A stretch of 64,000 nucleotides of DNA from Chrysaora quinquecirrha (lineage: Eukaryota; Cnidaria; Scyphozoa; Semaeostomeae; Pelagiidae): the NCBI GenBank assembly GCA_014526335.1, contig JACTAT010000004.1, positions 313,303-377,302 on the forward strand, in the 5' to 3' direction. Of the stretch, positions 21,276-31,860 are shown one piece after another. The position numbers and the translations under genes were made by a program. Position 1 is the stretch's first letter. Every line of letters starts with the position of its first letter. The notes below the pieces were generated by a model. That model searched no databases. It saw nothing but the letters and a program-made list of their open reading frames with translations, and was not told where the DNA came from.

Positions 21276-22362
21276 ATGGAAGAAACTGAACCTGCACAGC
21301 CTGTTCAAATCATGGCTCAGTCTGTTTCAATCAGGCCGGTTGCTGAATTTAATCCAGACATTGAGCTTGGAGCAAGCCTAGGCCTAAAATGGCGGGATTG
21401 GCTGGCTGACTTCGATATGTTTATCACTGCTAGTGGGATCACAGATAACACACGTAAGCGTGCATTGTTGTTATATCAAGCTGGTCCAAGAGTAAGGGAA
21501 ATTTTAATCAGTTATCTGATACGGGCACTGCTGCAGATTACGATGTGGCTAAACAGAAACTGTCAGAATATTTCGAGCCACAAAAGAATAGACGATATGA
21601 AGTCTATCGTTTTCGTCAGGCTAGACAAGAAGCCAACGAGTCATTGGATCAATTTCATACAAGACTGAGAACTTTAGCACAGAATTGTGAGTTCCAGGAT
21701 ACTAATTTTGAACTTGAGGAGCAAATTATTATCGGGGGGAGCGTCCTCGAAAATTCGCCGAAGAGCTTTACGAGATCCAACTTTTGACCTAAAAGCAATG
21801 TTGCTTGAAGGGCGAAGGGACGAGCAAAGTGCTTTCCAGGCCAAAGTTATTGAATCGAAAGAACCTGTCACTGAACAAACTAACAGAGTGGACACTAAGA
21901 AACGCAAATGTTTTTTTTTGTGGTCGAAATTATCCTCATCAAGGAACATGCCCAGCCAAAGGAAAAGAATGTCGTGTCTGTGGACAGAAAAACCACTTTG
22001 CAAATGTTTGTAAAAATAAAACAGGTTCAAATGTCAATCACAAGCAGCAATCAAGTAGACGTCGTAATGGCCGGAAGAAAGCCCTCAACTGCATTGAAGA
22101 CAGCTCTGACAATGACCTTTCATCTGATGATGGATATTTGTATGCTATGAGTCACAATAAGAGATCTAATAGTCCTACTGTTAATGTCACGGTATGTGGA
22201 CATAATTTCAAAATAACTGTGGACACTGGAGCCACAATAAATGTCATTGATCAAAACACATTTGCAGAAATGAAAGATGTTGAATTGAAGAAAACAAAAC
22301 TAGAGCTTTTGCTTATAATAATAACACTCCAGTTGACTTTCTTGGACAATTTCATGCCGTAA
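21276..22362 (+). CDS. gag and protease, frameshifted (retrotransposon 2)
   Basis: Read in successive frames: gag N-terminus from ATG 21276 to the T run at 21502; gag middle 21505-21734; RRDEQS region 21740-21911; zinc knuckles (CRVCGQKNHFANVC and a preceding cluster) 21920 onward; protease motif DTGAT near 22222, then loss of frame at 22291. The order and spacing match retrotransposon 1, so this is one gag-protease gene with four breaks. Each break is at a base run. Confidence 0.75.
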
Positions 22363-22430
22363 TTGAAACCAAGAAGCATATTGCTCAAGCAATATTTCAT
22401 GTTGTCAAGGGCAACAACAGTGGAAATCTT

Positions 22431-23441
22431 TTGTCACTTTCCACAGCTCAAGATCTTCACCTTGTCAGTTTGCATCTAAACACTATATCCACTGAAGATT
22501 CAGCATTGTCTGCTATTGTGAATAAACATGCAAAGGTCTTTAAAGGACTTGGAAAATTAAAGGGTGACAAGGCAACCCTGAGCATTGATGAAAGCAAGCC
22601 CCCTAGAGTACAACCTCAGCGTCGGATTCCATACCATGTCAGACAAAAGGTCAAAGATGCCTTAAAGAAGCTTGAAGAGGAAGATATTATTGAAAAAGTA
22701 CCCGAAAGTGAAGGGACACCTTGGGTATCTCCAATCGTCGTAGTTCCTAAGAAGGATGGAGCTGTTCGCATATGTGTAGATATGAGAGTCGCAAATGAAG
22801 CCATTCAGCGTGTGCGACACCCAATTCCTACTGTTGACGATGTTAGTTTTGCATTAAATGGAGCAAAATTTTTTACTAAGCTTGATCTTTCGCAAGCATA
22901 TCATCAAATTGAATTGGATGAAAAGTCTCGTCATATCACCACTTTTTCTACGCATATTGGCTTGTATAGATATAAAAGATTGAACTATGGAACAAATGCA
23001 TCAGCAGAAATATTTCAGTACATGTTGCAGACACAGTTGCAAGGACTAAAAGGCGTAAAGAACATTGCAGATGACATAATTGTTTATGGTGCATCTAGAA
23101 AAGAGCATGATGATAATTTGGATAATTGTTTATCTCGTTTACACAATAGAGGTCTTACCTTGAACAAAAAAAAATGTCAGTTCTTACAGAACACACTTGA
23201 ATTCTTTGGTCAAATATTTTCTGCAGATGGAACTAGACCTGATCCAAAACGTGTCAACGACTTGCTGAATGCACCACTTCCAAAGAATGTACATGATGTA
23301 CGAAGTCTTTTGGGAATGGCTAACTACAGCAGCAAGTATATAGCAAATTATGCGACAATCACAGAGCCACTACGAGCCTTGACGAAAAGAATTCTCATTT
23401 TGAGTGGACTGAAACACACCAAGAAGCCTTCAATAAATTGA
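22431..23441 (+). CDS. pol part 1: reverse transcriptase (retrotransposon 2)
   Basis: About 336 codons from the listed ATG. CVDMRVAN and catalytic ADDIIVYG are present, with LNYGTNASAEIFQ between as in retrotransposon 1. The frame is lost at the A run at 23385-23388, after which about 18 out-of-frame residues precede a stop. Confidence 0.88.
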   Translation: MSLSTAQDLHLVSLHLNTISTEDSALSAIVNKHAKVFKGLGKLKGDKATLSIDESKPPRVQPQRRIPYHVRQKVKDALKKLEEEDIIEKVPESEGTPWVSPIVVVPKKDGAVRICVDMRVANEAIQRVRHPIPTVDDVSFALNGAKFFTKLDLSQAYHQIELDEKSRHITTFSTHIGLYRYKRLNYGTNASAEIFQYMLQTQLQGLKGVKNIADDIIVYGASRKEHDDNLDNCLSRLHNRGLTLNKKKCQFLQNTLEFFGQIFSADGTRPDPKRVNDLLNAPLPKNVHDVRSLLGMANYSSKYIANYATITEPLRALTKRILILSGLKHTKKPSIN

Positions 23442-24391
23442 CACAGGCTTTATCATCTGCACCCTGCATGTCATACTTCGATATTCGTAAAGAAACTTAT
23501 GTTCTAGTTGATGCTAGTCCAGTTGGTCTGTGTGCCATTTTATCGCAAAAATCACCTGATTCTGATGACGAGCAGGTTGTAGCTTATGCAAGTAGAGCAT
23601 TAACAGAGGTTGAGAAACGCTATTCACAAACGGAGAAAGAGGCATTAGCCATAGTGTGGGCAGTTGAACATTTTCATTTGTATTTGTATGGTAATAAATT
23701 TACACTGATCACTGACCACAAACCTCTGGAAGTAATATATGGCAGCCACAATTCAAAGCCTTCAGCTAGGATTGAACGTTGGGTCTTGCGTCTCCAACCA
23801 TACAGTTTTCAGGTTATGTACAGGCCAGGAGTGGACAACCCAGCTGATTATCTTTCCAGGCACCCTGTTTCTTGCTGTACAAAAACTCAGGAAGATTTAA
23901 CTGAGCAGTATATCAATTTTGTTGTTCAACACAGTGTACCTAGAGCTATGAGCTTACAAGAGATTGCTGACGCAACTAATATCGATCGTGAACTACAGGC
24001 TTTACGTGCTGCTATAAGATTAAACAAATGGGACACCGACACGGTAAAACCTTATCGTTTATTCAAAGATGAACTTACCGTTGGACTCCAGAATGTTATT
24101 CTGAGAGGCTCCAGACTTGTGATTCCAAAGTCACTACAGAAGAGAGCTATCGATATTGCTCATGAGAGTCATCAGGGTTTGGCTAAGACTAAAGCCTTAC
24201 TCCGTGAAAAGATTTGGTTCATTGGAATCGATGAATTGGTGAAGCAAACCATTGATGCATGCTTAGCATGTCAGGCTGTTGGAAGACCAAATCCTCCAGC
24301 ACCCCTCAAACCATCTGCGATGCCAAGTGCACCATGGGACACTTTGCATATCGACTTTGTGGACCTTTACCGTCCGGCGAGTATTTGCTAG
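23438..24391 (+). CDS. pol part 2: RNase H and integrase N-terminus (retrotransposon 2)
   Basis: RNase H motifs VDASPVG, EKEALAIVWAVEHF and TDHKPLE, then the integrase H2C2 zinc region (HESHQG ... CLACQA). The frame is lost at the TTT at 24356-24358, within the first DDE-Asp region. Confidence 0.88.
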   Translation: MTQALSSAPCMSYFDIRKETYVLVDASPVGLCAILSQKSPDSDDEQVVAYASRALTEVEKRYSQTEKEALAIVWAVEHFHLYLYGNKFTLITDHKPLEVIYGSHNSKPSARIERWVLRLQPYSFQVMYRPGVDNPADYLSRHPVSCCTKTQEDLTEQYINFVVQHSVPRAMSLQEIADATNIDRELQALRAAIRLNKWDTDTVKPYRLFKDELTVGLQNVILRGSRLVIPKSLQKRAIDIAHESHQGLAKTKALLREKIWFIGIDELVKQTIDACLACQAVGRPNPPAPLKPSAMPSAPWDTLHIDFVDLYRPASIC

Positions 24392-25266
24392 TCGTCATCG
24401 ATCGTTATTCGCGTTTCCCAGAGGTGGAGATTGTACACTCTACCAAAGCCAGCTGTGTTATACCAAAATTGGATAAGATGTTTGCAGTTCATGGCATTCC
24501 TGACAAAATTGTTTCAGACAATGGACCACCTTTCAATGGTGAAGATTTTCGCAAATACTTGAAAATTCTCGGTATTGAACACAAGTCAGTAACACCTTAT
24601 TGGCCGCAAGCCAATGGAGAAGTTGAACGGTTTAATCAACCCTTGAAGAAAGCAATCCAGACCGCTGTTGTCGAAGGGAAGAAATGGAGACAAGAATTAA
24701 ATCGGTTCTTGCTTCAATATCGTTCAACCCCGCATTGTACGACAAAAGTCGCTCCTAGCGAACTTTTATTTAATCGAAAAGTTAAGGGTAAACTACCAAC
24801 CATCGAGAGAAAAACTGTTGTAAATAGACATAGAGAAGCACGTCAAAATGAACAAAAGAGTCAACTGTATAATAAGTCTTATGCTGATAAACGCCGTCAT
24901 GCGAAAGAGATTCAAATCAAAGTTGGAGATTCTGTATTAGTCAAACAACAACAACGCAATAAGATCATGTCTCGCTTCAACAAAACGCCGTACACTGTAA
25001 TAGAAGTAAGAGGAACGCAAATAACGGCTGAGAATCAGGAAAAACACAAAATAACAAGAAATGTGTCACATTTCAAGAAGTATAACTCGAATGTCGATAC
25101 CTCAGACGATATTGATAGTGAGTATGAAGATACAGTCGTGAGAAATGGTACTGAGGTTCAGAATGAACAAGAACCGCAGTCAACTAGTGGTAGTAGTCGT
25201 CCATCGAGATCCAGAAGACCACCTGAACGTTATGGAAATTTTATTCCATCAAGTTTAATACCCTGA
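24359..25266 (+). CDS. pol part 3: integrase core and tail (retrotransposon 2)
   Basis: Integrase core with SDNGPPF and GEVERF (second Asp and Glu of the triad), then the C-terminal VGDSVLV barrel-like segment and an RRPPERYG-type end. The frame is open upstream to about 24259, but homology to retrotransposon 1 starts near 24359. Confidence 0.88.
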
Positions 25267-25278
25267 GAACGATTTCTG

Positions 25279-25291
25279 AAAAGGGGAGTGA
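25279..25291 (+). promoter_or_regulatory. Polypurine tract
   Basis: AAAAGGGGAGTGA directly before the 3' LTR. Confidence 0.75.
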
Positions 25292-25447
25292 TGTAATGTT
25301 GTGAGTAAGAACTCTGGACTCCCTGTAATGTAATTATGTAAATAGTTTATTGTGTTACACTGTCACGTGTGGAGTAAGAGATTCGTTATGTTATGTTGTG
25401 AACACGCGGTGTCGTCTTGTTGCTCCTCTATCTCTCAAAATATTATA
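25292..25447 (+). repeat. 3' LTR of retrotransposon 2
   Basis: Near-identical to 21090-21244; one extra C in a C run and about three substitutions. Confidence 0.9.
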
Positions 25448-25658
25448 AATAATTAACTTGCGAGATCATCCTATAAACATAAACTACTTCTACTTACATA
25501 GCTTCAGCAAACATTATTGATGGAACGAATCACGTTTTGGCTTTCAAGGTCAAACAAAACTTGAAAATGACAAATTAAGCAACTTAAGATAGTTTTAATG
25601 CCAATCAAAATGTTATTCCGAAGAGAAAATGTCGTCTGTTTGCAAGCAAAAAGTTTTT

Positions 25659-25730
25659 GGGCTCAGCCGGGAATCGAACCCGGAGCCTCTCGCACCCAAA
25701 GCGAGAATCATACCATTAGACCACTAAGCC
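25659..25730 (-). tRNA. tRNA-Pro (TGG), class N
   Basis: Reference sequence; T5 terminator. Starts an N-F-S-N block nearly identical to 11940 onward. Confidence 0.93.
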
Positions 25731-25986
25731 ACATAAATACAACTTTCTGGAAGCTACAAAATTTTCTTACAAGTATTCTACTTAACAGATCATTCTTTGA
25801 GCATGAACTACTTCTACTAACAGATCTTCAGTCAAAATTATTGCTGCAACTAATCACATTATTTGGGCATGCAATGTCGAACAAAACTTGAGAATGACAA
25901 ATTAAGCTACTTGAGATCGTTTTTTTTGCCAATGAAAACATTAGTCTAAAGAGAGACTATTGTCTGTTTGCAAGGAAAATGTGTTT

Positions 25987-26058
25987 GGGCTCAGCCGGGA
26001 AACGAACCCGGAGCCTCTCGCACCCAAAGCAAGAATCATACCATTAGACCACTAAGCA
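25987..26058 (-). pseudogene. tRNA-Pro-like, class F
   Basis: Same gene as at 12267. Confidence 0.75.
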
Positions 26059-26310
26059 ACATCAACACAACTTGCTGGAAGAATCAAAATTTTCTTACAA
26101 TAATTAACTTGCGAGATCATCCCGAAAAACATGAACTACTTCTACTAACATAGCTTCAGCAAAAATTATTGATGGAACAAATCACTTTTTGGCTTTCAAG
26201 GTCGAACAAAACTTGAGAATGACAAATTAAGCAACTTAAGATCTTTCTAATGCCAATCAAAATACTATTCTCAAGAGAGAATGTCGTCTCTTTGCACGCA
26301 AAAAGTGTTT

Positions 26311-26382
26311 GGGCTCAGACTGGAATCGAACCAGGAGCATCTCGCACCCAAAGCGAGAATCATACCATAAGGCCACTAAGCC
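26311..26382 (-). pseudogene. tRNA-Pro-like, class S with compensated T stem
   Basis: Same gene as at 12591, with T51-A63. Confidence 0.65.
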
Positions 26383-26632
26383 ACATCAACACAACTTTCT
26401 GGAAGCAACAAAATTTTCTTACAAGATTTTACTTGACAGATCATTCTATAATTATGAACTACTTCTACTAACAGAGCTTCAGTCAAAATTTTTGATGGAA
26501 CGAATCGCGTTTTGACTTTCAATGCCGAACAAGCTTGAGAATAACATATTAAGCTACTTAAGATCGTTCTAATGCCGATCAAAATGTTATTCTAAAGAGA
26601 AAGTATCGTTCTTTTGCAAGTAAAGAGTGTTT

Positions 26633-26704
26633 GGGCTCAGCCGGGAATCGAACCCGGAGCCTCTCGCACCCAAAGCGAGAATCATACCATTAGACCACTA
26701 AGCC
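26633..26704 (-). tRNA. tRNA-Pro (TGG), class N
   Basis: Reference sequence; only TTT follows, as in its duplicate at 5150. Confidence 0.9.
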
Positions 26705-26955
26705 ACATAAACACAACTTTCTGGAAGCGACAAAATTATCTTACAAGATTTTACTTGACAGATCATTCTATAAACATGAACTACTTCTACTAACATAGCT
26801 TCAGCAAAAATTATTAATTGAACAAATCACGTTTTGACTTTCAAGGTCGAACAAACTTGAGAATGACAAATTAAGCTACTTAAGATCGCTCTAATGCCGA
26901 TCAAAATGTTATTCTAAAGAAAAAAGTATCGTTCTTTTGCAAGTAAAAAGTGTTT

Positions 26956-27027
26956 GGGCTCAGCCGGGAATCGAACCCGGAGCCTCTCGCACCCAAAGCG
27001 AGAATCATACCATTAGACCACTAAGCC
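26956..27027 (-). tRNA. tRNA-Pro (TGG), class N
   Basis: Reference sequence; T5 terminator. Confidence 0.93.
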
Positions 27028-27276
27028 ACATCAACACAACTTTTTGGAAGAAACAAAATTTTCTTACAAGACTCTACTTACCAGAACATTCTATAAACAT
27101 GAACTACTTCTACTAACATAGCGTCAGCAAAAATTATTGATGGAACGAATCACGTCTTGCAAACAAGGTCGAACAAAATTGAGTCTGACATATTCAGTTA
27201 CTTAAGATCGTTCTAATGCCAATAAAAATTTTAGTCTAAAGAAAGAGTCTGGTTCTTTCTCAAGTAAAAAATGTTT

Positions 27277-27348
27277 GGGCTCAGCAGGGAATCGAACCCG
27301 GAGCCTCTCGCTTCCAAAGCGAGAATCATACCATTAGACCACTAAGCC
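27277..27348 (-). tRNA. tRNA-Pro (TGG) variant, class P
   Basis: Loop TTTGGAA, C50/T64 mismatch, T6 terminator; duplicate of 8699. Confidence 0.65.
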
Positions 27349-27597
27349 ACATCAACACAACTTTCTGGAAGCAACAAAATTTTCTTACAAGACTTTACTT
27401 ACTAGAGCATTCTATAAACATGAACTACTTCTACTAACATAGCGTCAGCAAAAATTATTGATGGAACGAATCACGTCTTGCTAACAAGGTCGAACAAAAT
27501 TGAGTCTGACATATTTAGTTACTTAAGATCATTCTAATGCCAATAAAAATTTTAGTCTAAAGAAAGAGTCTGGTTCTTTCTCAAGTAAAAAATGTTT

Positions 27598-27669
27598 GGG
27601 CTCAGCAGGGAATCGAACCCGGAGCCTCTCGCACCCAAAGCGAGAATCATACCATTAGACCACTAAGCC
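27598..27669 (-). tRNA. tRNA-Pro (TGG) with one T-stem mismatch
   Basis: Only the C50/T64 mismatch of class Q; acceptor and anticodon arms are intact; T6 terminator. Confidence 0.7.
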
Positions 27670-27924
27670 ACATAAATACAACTTTCTGGAAGCTACGAAA
27701 TTTTCTTACAAGTATTCTACTTAACAGATCATTCTTTGAACATGAATTACTTCTAGTAACAGATCTTCAGTCAAAATTATTGCTGTAACTAATCACATTA
27801 TTTGGGCATGCAATGTCGAACAAAACTTGAGAGTGACACATTAAGCTACTTGAGATCTTTTTTTTGCCAATGAAAATATTAGTCTAAAGAGAGACTATTG
27901 TTTGTTTGCAAGGAAAATGTGTTT

Positions 27925-27996
27925 GGGCTCAACCGGGAAACGAACCCGGAGCCTCTCGCACCCAAAGCGAGAATCATACCATTAGACCACTAGGCC
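27925..27996 (-). pseudogene. tRNA-Pro-like, class F
   Basis: Same gene as at 9347. Confidence 0.75.
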
Positions 27997-28250
27997 ACAT
28001 AAATACAATTTTCTGGAAGCTACAAAATTTTCTTACAAGTATTCTACTTAACAGATCATTCTTTGAACATGAACTACTTCTAGTAACAGATCTTCAGTCA
28101 AAATTATTGCTGCAACTAATCACATTATTTCGGCATGCAATGTCGAACAAAACTTGAGAATGACAAATTAAGCTACTTGAGATCGTTTTTTTCCAATGAA
28201 AATATTAGTCTTAAGAGAGAATGTCGTCTCTTTGCAAGCAAAAAGTGTTT

Positions 28251-28322
28251 GGGCTCAGCCGGGAGTCGAACCAGGAGCATCTTGAACCCAAAGCGAGAAT
28301 CATACCATTAGACCACTAAGCA
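28251..28322 (-). pseudogene. tRNA-Pro-like, class E
   Basis: Class E with a further T-loop substitution. Confidence 0.85.
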
Positions 28323-28573
28323 ATATCAACACAACTTGCTGGAAGCAAGAGAATTTTCTTAAAATAATTAACTTGCGAGATCATCCTATAAGCATAAACT
28401 ACTTCTACTAACATAGCTTCAGCAAAAATTATTGATGGAACGAATCACGTTTAGGCTTTCAAGGTCAAACAAAACTTGAAAATGACAAATTAAGCAACTT
28501 AAGATAGTTTTAATGCCAATCAAAATGTTATTCAGAAGAGAGAATGTCGTCTGTTTGCAAGCAAAAAGTGTTT

Positions 28574-28645
28574 GGGCTCAGCCGGGAATCGAACCCGGAG
28601 CCTCTCGCACCCAAAGCGAGAATCATACCATTAGACCACTAAGCC
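28574..28645 (-). tRNA. tRNA-Pro (TGG), class N
   Basis: Reference sequence; T5 terminator; next unit is a shortened 312-bp step. Confidence 0.93.
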
Positions 28646-28885
28646 ACATAAATACAACTTTCTGGAAGCTACAAAATTTTCTTACAAGTATTCTACTTAA
28701 CAGATCATTCTTTGAACATGAACTACTTCTACTAACAGATCTTCAGTCAAAATTATTGCTGCAACTAATCACATTATGTCGAACAAAACTTGAGAATGAC
28801 AAATTAAGCTACTTGAGATCGTTTTTTTCCAATGAAAATATTAGTCTAAAGAGAGAATGTCGTCTCTTTGCAAGCAAAAGTGTTT

Positions 28886-28955
28886 GGGCTCCGCCGAATC
28901 GAACCAGGAGCATCTTGAACCCAAAGCGAGAATCATACCATTAGACCACTAAGCA
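28886..28955 (-). pseudogene. tRNA-Pro-like, class E with 2-nt deletion
   Basis: 70 nt; class E body with two bases lost from the T stem and a T run shortened to T4. Confidence 0.85.
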
Positions 28956-29206
28956 ATATCAACACAACTTGCTGGAAGCAAGAGAATTTTCTTAAAATAA
29001 TTAACTTGCGAGATCATCCTATAAACATAAACTACTTCTACTTACATAGCTTCAGCAAAAATTATTGATGGAACGAATCACGTTTAGGCTTTCAAGGTCA
29101 AACAAAACTTGAAAATGACAAATTAAGCAACTTAAGATAGTTTTAATGCCAATCAAAATGTTATTCAGAAGAGAGAATGTCGTCTGTTTGCAAGCAAAAA
29201 GTTTTT

Positions 29207-29278
29207 GGGCTCAGCCGGGAATCGAACCCGGAGCCTCTCGCACCCAAAGCGAGAATCATACCATAAGGCCACTAAGCC
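29207..29278 (-). tRNA. tRNA-Pro (TGG), N/S chimera
   Basis: Reference sequence except for two D-arm changes typical of class S; the right flank is also class S, so the junction lies inside the gene. Confidence 0.6.
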
Positions 29279-29528
29279 ACATCAACACAACTTTCTGGAA
29301 GCAACAAAATTTTCTTACAAGATTTTACTTGACAGATCATTCTATAATTATGAACTACTTCTACTAACAGAGCTTCAGTCAAAATTTTTGATGGAACGAA
29401 TCGCGTTTTGACTTTCAATGCCGAACAAGCTTGAGAATAACAAATTAAGCTACTTAAGATCTTTCTAATGCCAATTAAAATGTTAGTCTAAAGAGAGAAT
29501 ATCGTCTGTTTGCAAGTAAAAAGTGTTT

Positions 29529-29600
29529 GGGCTCAGCCAGGAATCGAACCCGGAGCCTCTCGCACCCAAAGCTAGAATCATACCATTAGACCACTAAGCC
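29529..29600 (-). tRNA. tRNA-Pro (TGG) variant, class C
   Basis: Same gene as at 5472; T5 terminator. Confidence 0.55.
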
Positions 29601-29851
29601 ACATTAACACAACTTTCTGGTACAAACAAAATTTTCTTACCAGATTTAACTTAACAGATCATTTTTTGCACATGAACTATTTCTACCAACAACACTTCAG
29701 TCAAAATTATTGATGGAAGGAATCACCTTTGGGCATGCTATTTCCAGCAAAAGTTGAGAATGACAAATTAATCAACTTAAGATCGTTCTAATGCCAATCA
29801 AAATTTTATGCTAATGAGAGAGTGTGGTTCTTTTGCAAGTAAAAAGTGTTT

Positions 29852-29922
29852 GGGCTCAGCCGGGAATCGAACCCGGAGCCTCTGCACCCAAAGCGAGAAT
29901 CATACCATTAGACCACTAAGCC
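29852..29922 (-). pseudogene. tRNA-Pro-like, D/N chimera
   Basis: Has the class D one-base loss but a reference A box, acceptor end and right flank. Confidence 0.75.
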
Positions 29923-30163
29923 ACATAAATACAACTTTCTGGAAGCTACAAAATTTTCTTACAAGTATTCTACTTAACAGATCATTCTTTGAACATGAAC
30001 TACTTCTACTAACAGATCTTCAGTCAAAATTATTGCTGCAACTAATCACATTATGTCGAACAAAACTTGAGAATGACAAATTAAGCTACTTGAGATCGTT
30101 TTTTTCCAATGAAAATATTAGTCTAAAGAGAGAATGTCGTCTCTTTGCAAGCAAAAAGTGTTT

Positions 30164-30235
30164 GGGCTCCGCCGGGAATCGAACCAGGAGCATCTTGAAC
30201 CCAAAGCGAGAATCATACCATTAGACCACTAAGCA
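30164..30235 (-). pseudogene. tRNA-Pro-like, class E
   Basis: Same gene as at 9995; the preceding spacing is the 312-bp step also seen at 28574-28886. Confidence 0.85.
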
Positions 30236-30486
30236 ATATCAACACAACTTGCTGGAAGCAAGAGAATTTTCTTAAAATAATTAACTTGCGAGATCATCCT
30301 ATAAACATAAACTACTTCTACTTACATAGCTTCAGCAAAAATTATTGATGGAACGAATCACGTTTAGGCTTTCAAGGTCAAACAAAACTTGAAAATGACA
30401 AATTAAGCAACTTAAGATAGTTTTAATGCCAATCAAAATGTTATTCAGAAGAGAGAATGTCGTCTGTTTGCAAGCAAAAAGATTTT

Positions 30487-30558
30487 GGGCTCAGCCGGGA
30501 ATCGAACCCGGAGCCTCTCGCACCCAAAGCGAGAATCATACCATTAGACCACTAAGCC
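30487..30558 (-). tRNA. tRNA-Pro (TGG), class N
   Basis: Reference sequence; T5 terminator a few bases past the 3' end. Confidence 0.93.
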
Positions 30559-30813
30559 ACATAAATACAACTTTCTGGAAGCTACAAAATTTTCTTACAA
30601 GTATTCTACTTAACAGATCATTCTTTGAGCATGAACTACTTCTACTAACAGATCTTCAGTCAAAATTATTGCTGCAACTAATCACATTATTTGGGCATGC
30701 AATGTCGAACAAAACTTGAGAATGACAAATTAAGCTACTTGAGATCGTTTTTTTGCCAATGAAAACATTAGTCTAAAGAGAGACTATTGTCTGTTTGCAA
30801 GGAAAATGTGTTT

Positions 30814-30885
30814 GGGCTCAGCCGGGAAACGAACCCGGAGCCTCTCGCACCCAAAGCAAGAATCATACCATTAGACCACTAAGCA
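30814..30885 (-). pseudogene. tRNA-Pro-like, class F
   Basis: Same gene as at 12267. Confidence 0.75.
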
Positions 30886-31137
30886 ACATCAACACAACTT
30901 GCTGGAAGAATCAAAATTTTCTTACAATAATTAACTTGCGAGATCATCCCGAAAAACATGAACTACTTCTACTAACATAGCTTCAGCAAAAATTATTGAT
31001 GGAACAAATCACTTTTTGGCTTTCAAGGTCGAACAAAACTTGAGAATGACAAATTAAGCAACTTAAGATCTTTCTAATGCCAATCAAAATACTATTCTCA
31101 AGAGAGAATGTCGTCTCTTTGCAAGCAAAAAGTTTTT

Positions 31138-31209
31138 GGGCTCAGACTGGAATCGAACCAGGAGCATCTCGCACCCAAAGCGAGAATCATACCATAAGAC
31201 CACTAAGCC
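31138..31209 (-). pseudogene. tRNA-Pro-like, class S with compensated T stem
   Basis: T51-A63 pair as at 12591, but with one of the two D-arm changes absent. Confidence 0.65.
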
Positions 31210-31465
31210 ACATCAACACAACTTTCTGGAAGCAACAAAATTTTCTTACAAGACATTACTTACTAGAGCATTCTATAAACATGAACTACTTCTACTAACA
31301 TAGCGTCAGCAAAAATTAGTGATGGAACGAATCACGTCTTGCTAACAAGGTTGAACAAAGTTGAGTGTTGAGTCTAACATATCAAGAAACTTAAGATCGC
31401 TCTAATGCCAACAAAAATGTTAGTCTAAAGAGAGAGTATGGTTCTTTCGCAAGTAAAAAGTGTTT

Positions 31466-31537
31466 GGGCTCAGCAGGAAATCGAACCCGGAGCCTCTCGC
31501 ACCCAAAGCGAGAATCATACCATTAGACCACTAAGTC
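31466..31537 (-). pseudogene. tRNA-Pro-like, damaged acceptor and T stem
   Basis: G2 changed to A in the acceptor and two T-stem substitutions; T5 run kept. Confidence 0.65.
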
Positions 31538-31788
31538 ACATCATCACAACTTTCTGGAAGCAATAAAATTTTCTCACAAGACTTTACTTACTAGAACATT
31601 CTATAAACATGAACTACTTCTACTAACATAGCTTCAGCAAAAATTATTGATGGAACAAATCACGTTTTGGCTTTCACGGTCGAAGAAAACTTGAGAATGA
31701 CAAATTAAGCAACTTAAGATCGTTCTAATGCCAATAAAAATGTTAGTCTAAAGAAAGAGTCTGGTTCTTTCTCAAGTAAAAAGTGTTT

Positions 31789-31860
31789 GGGCTCAGCAGG
31801 GAATCGAACCCGGAGCCTCTCGCTTCCAAAGCGAGAATCATACCATTAGACCAGTAAGCC
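31789..31860 (-). tRNA. tRNA-Pro (TGG) variant, class P
   Basis: Loop TTTGGAA and C50/T64 mismatch, plus a change next to the acceptor stem. Confidence 0.6.

Larger units (their letters stand above)
21090..25447 (+). mobile_element. Ty3/mdg4-type LTR retrotransposon 2
   Basis: Same organisation as retrotransposon 1 and clearly related throughout, but a distinct family member with its own LTR. About 4.36 kb; LTRs of 155 and 156 bp differ at about four positions. The left flank is a class N spacer and the right flank a class E-type spacer, so no target duplication is visible. The coding frame is broken at six places, all at homopolymers: T 21502-21505, G 21734-21739, T 21911-21919, A 22291-22294, A 23385-23388, T 24356-24358. 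Confidence 0.95.

Noticed and set aside
14541..21505. Programmed ribosomal frameshift in gag of both retrotransposons
   Set aside because: The shared T-run position is suggestive, but other breaks occur at unrelated runs in the same elements, so run-length error or decay explains more.
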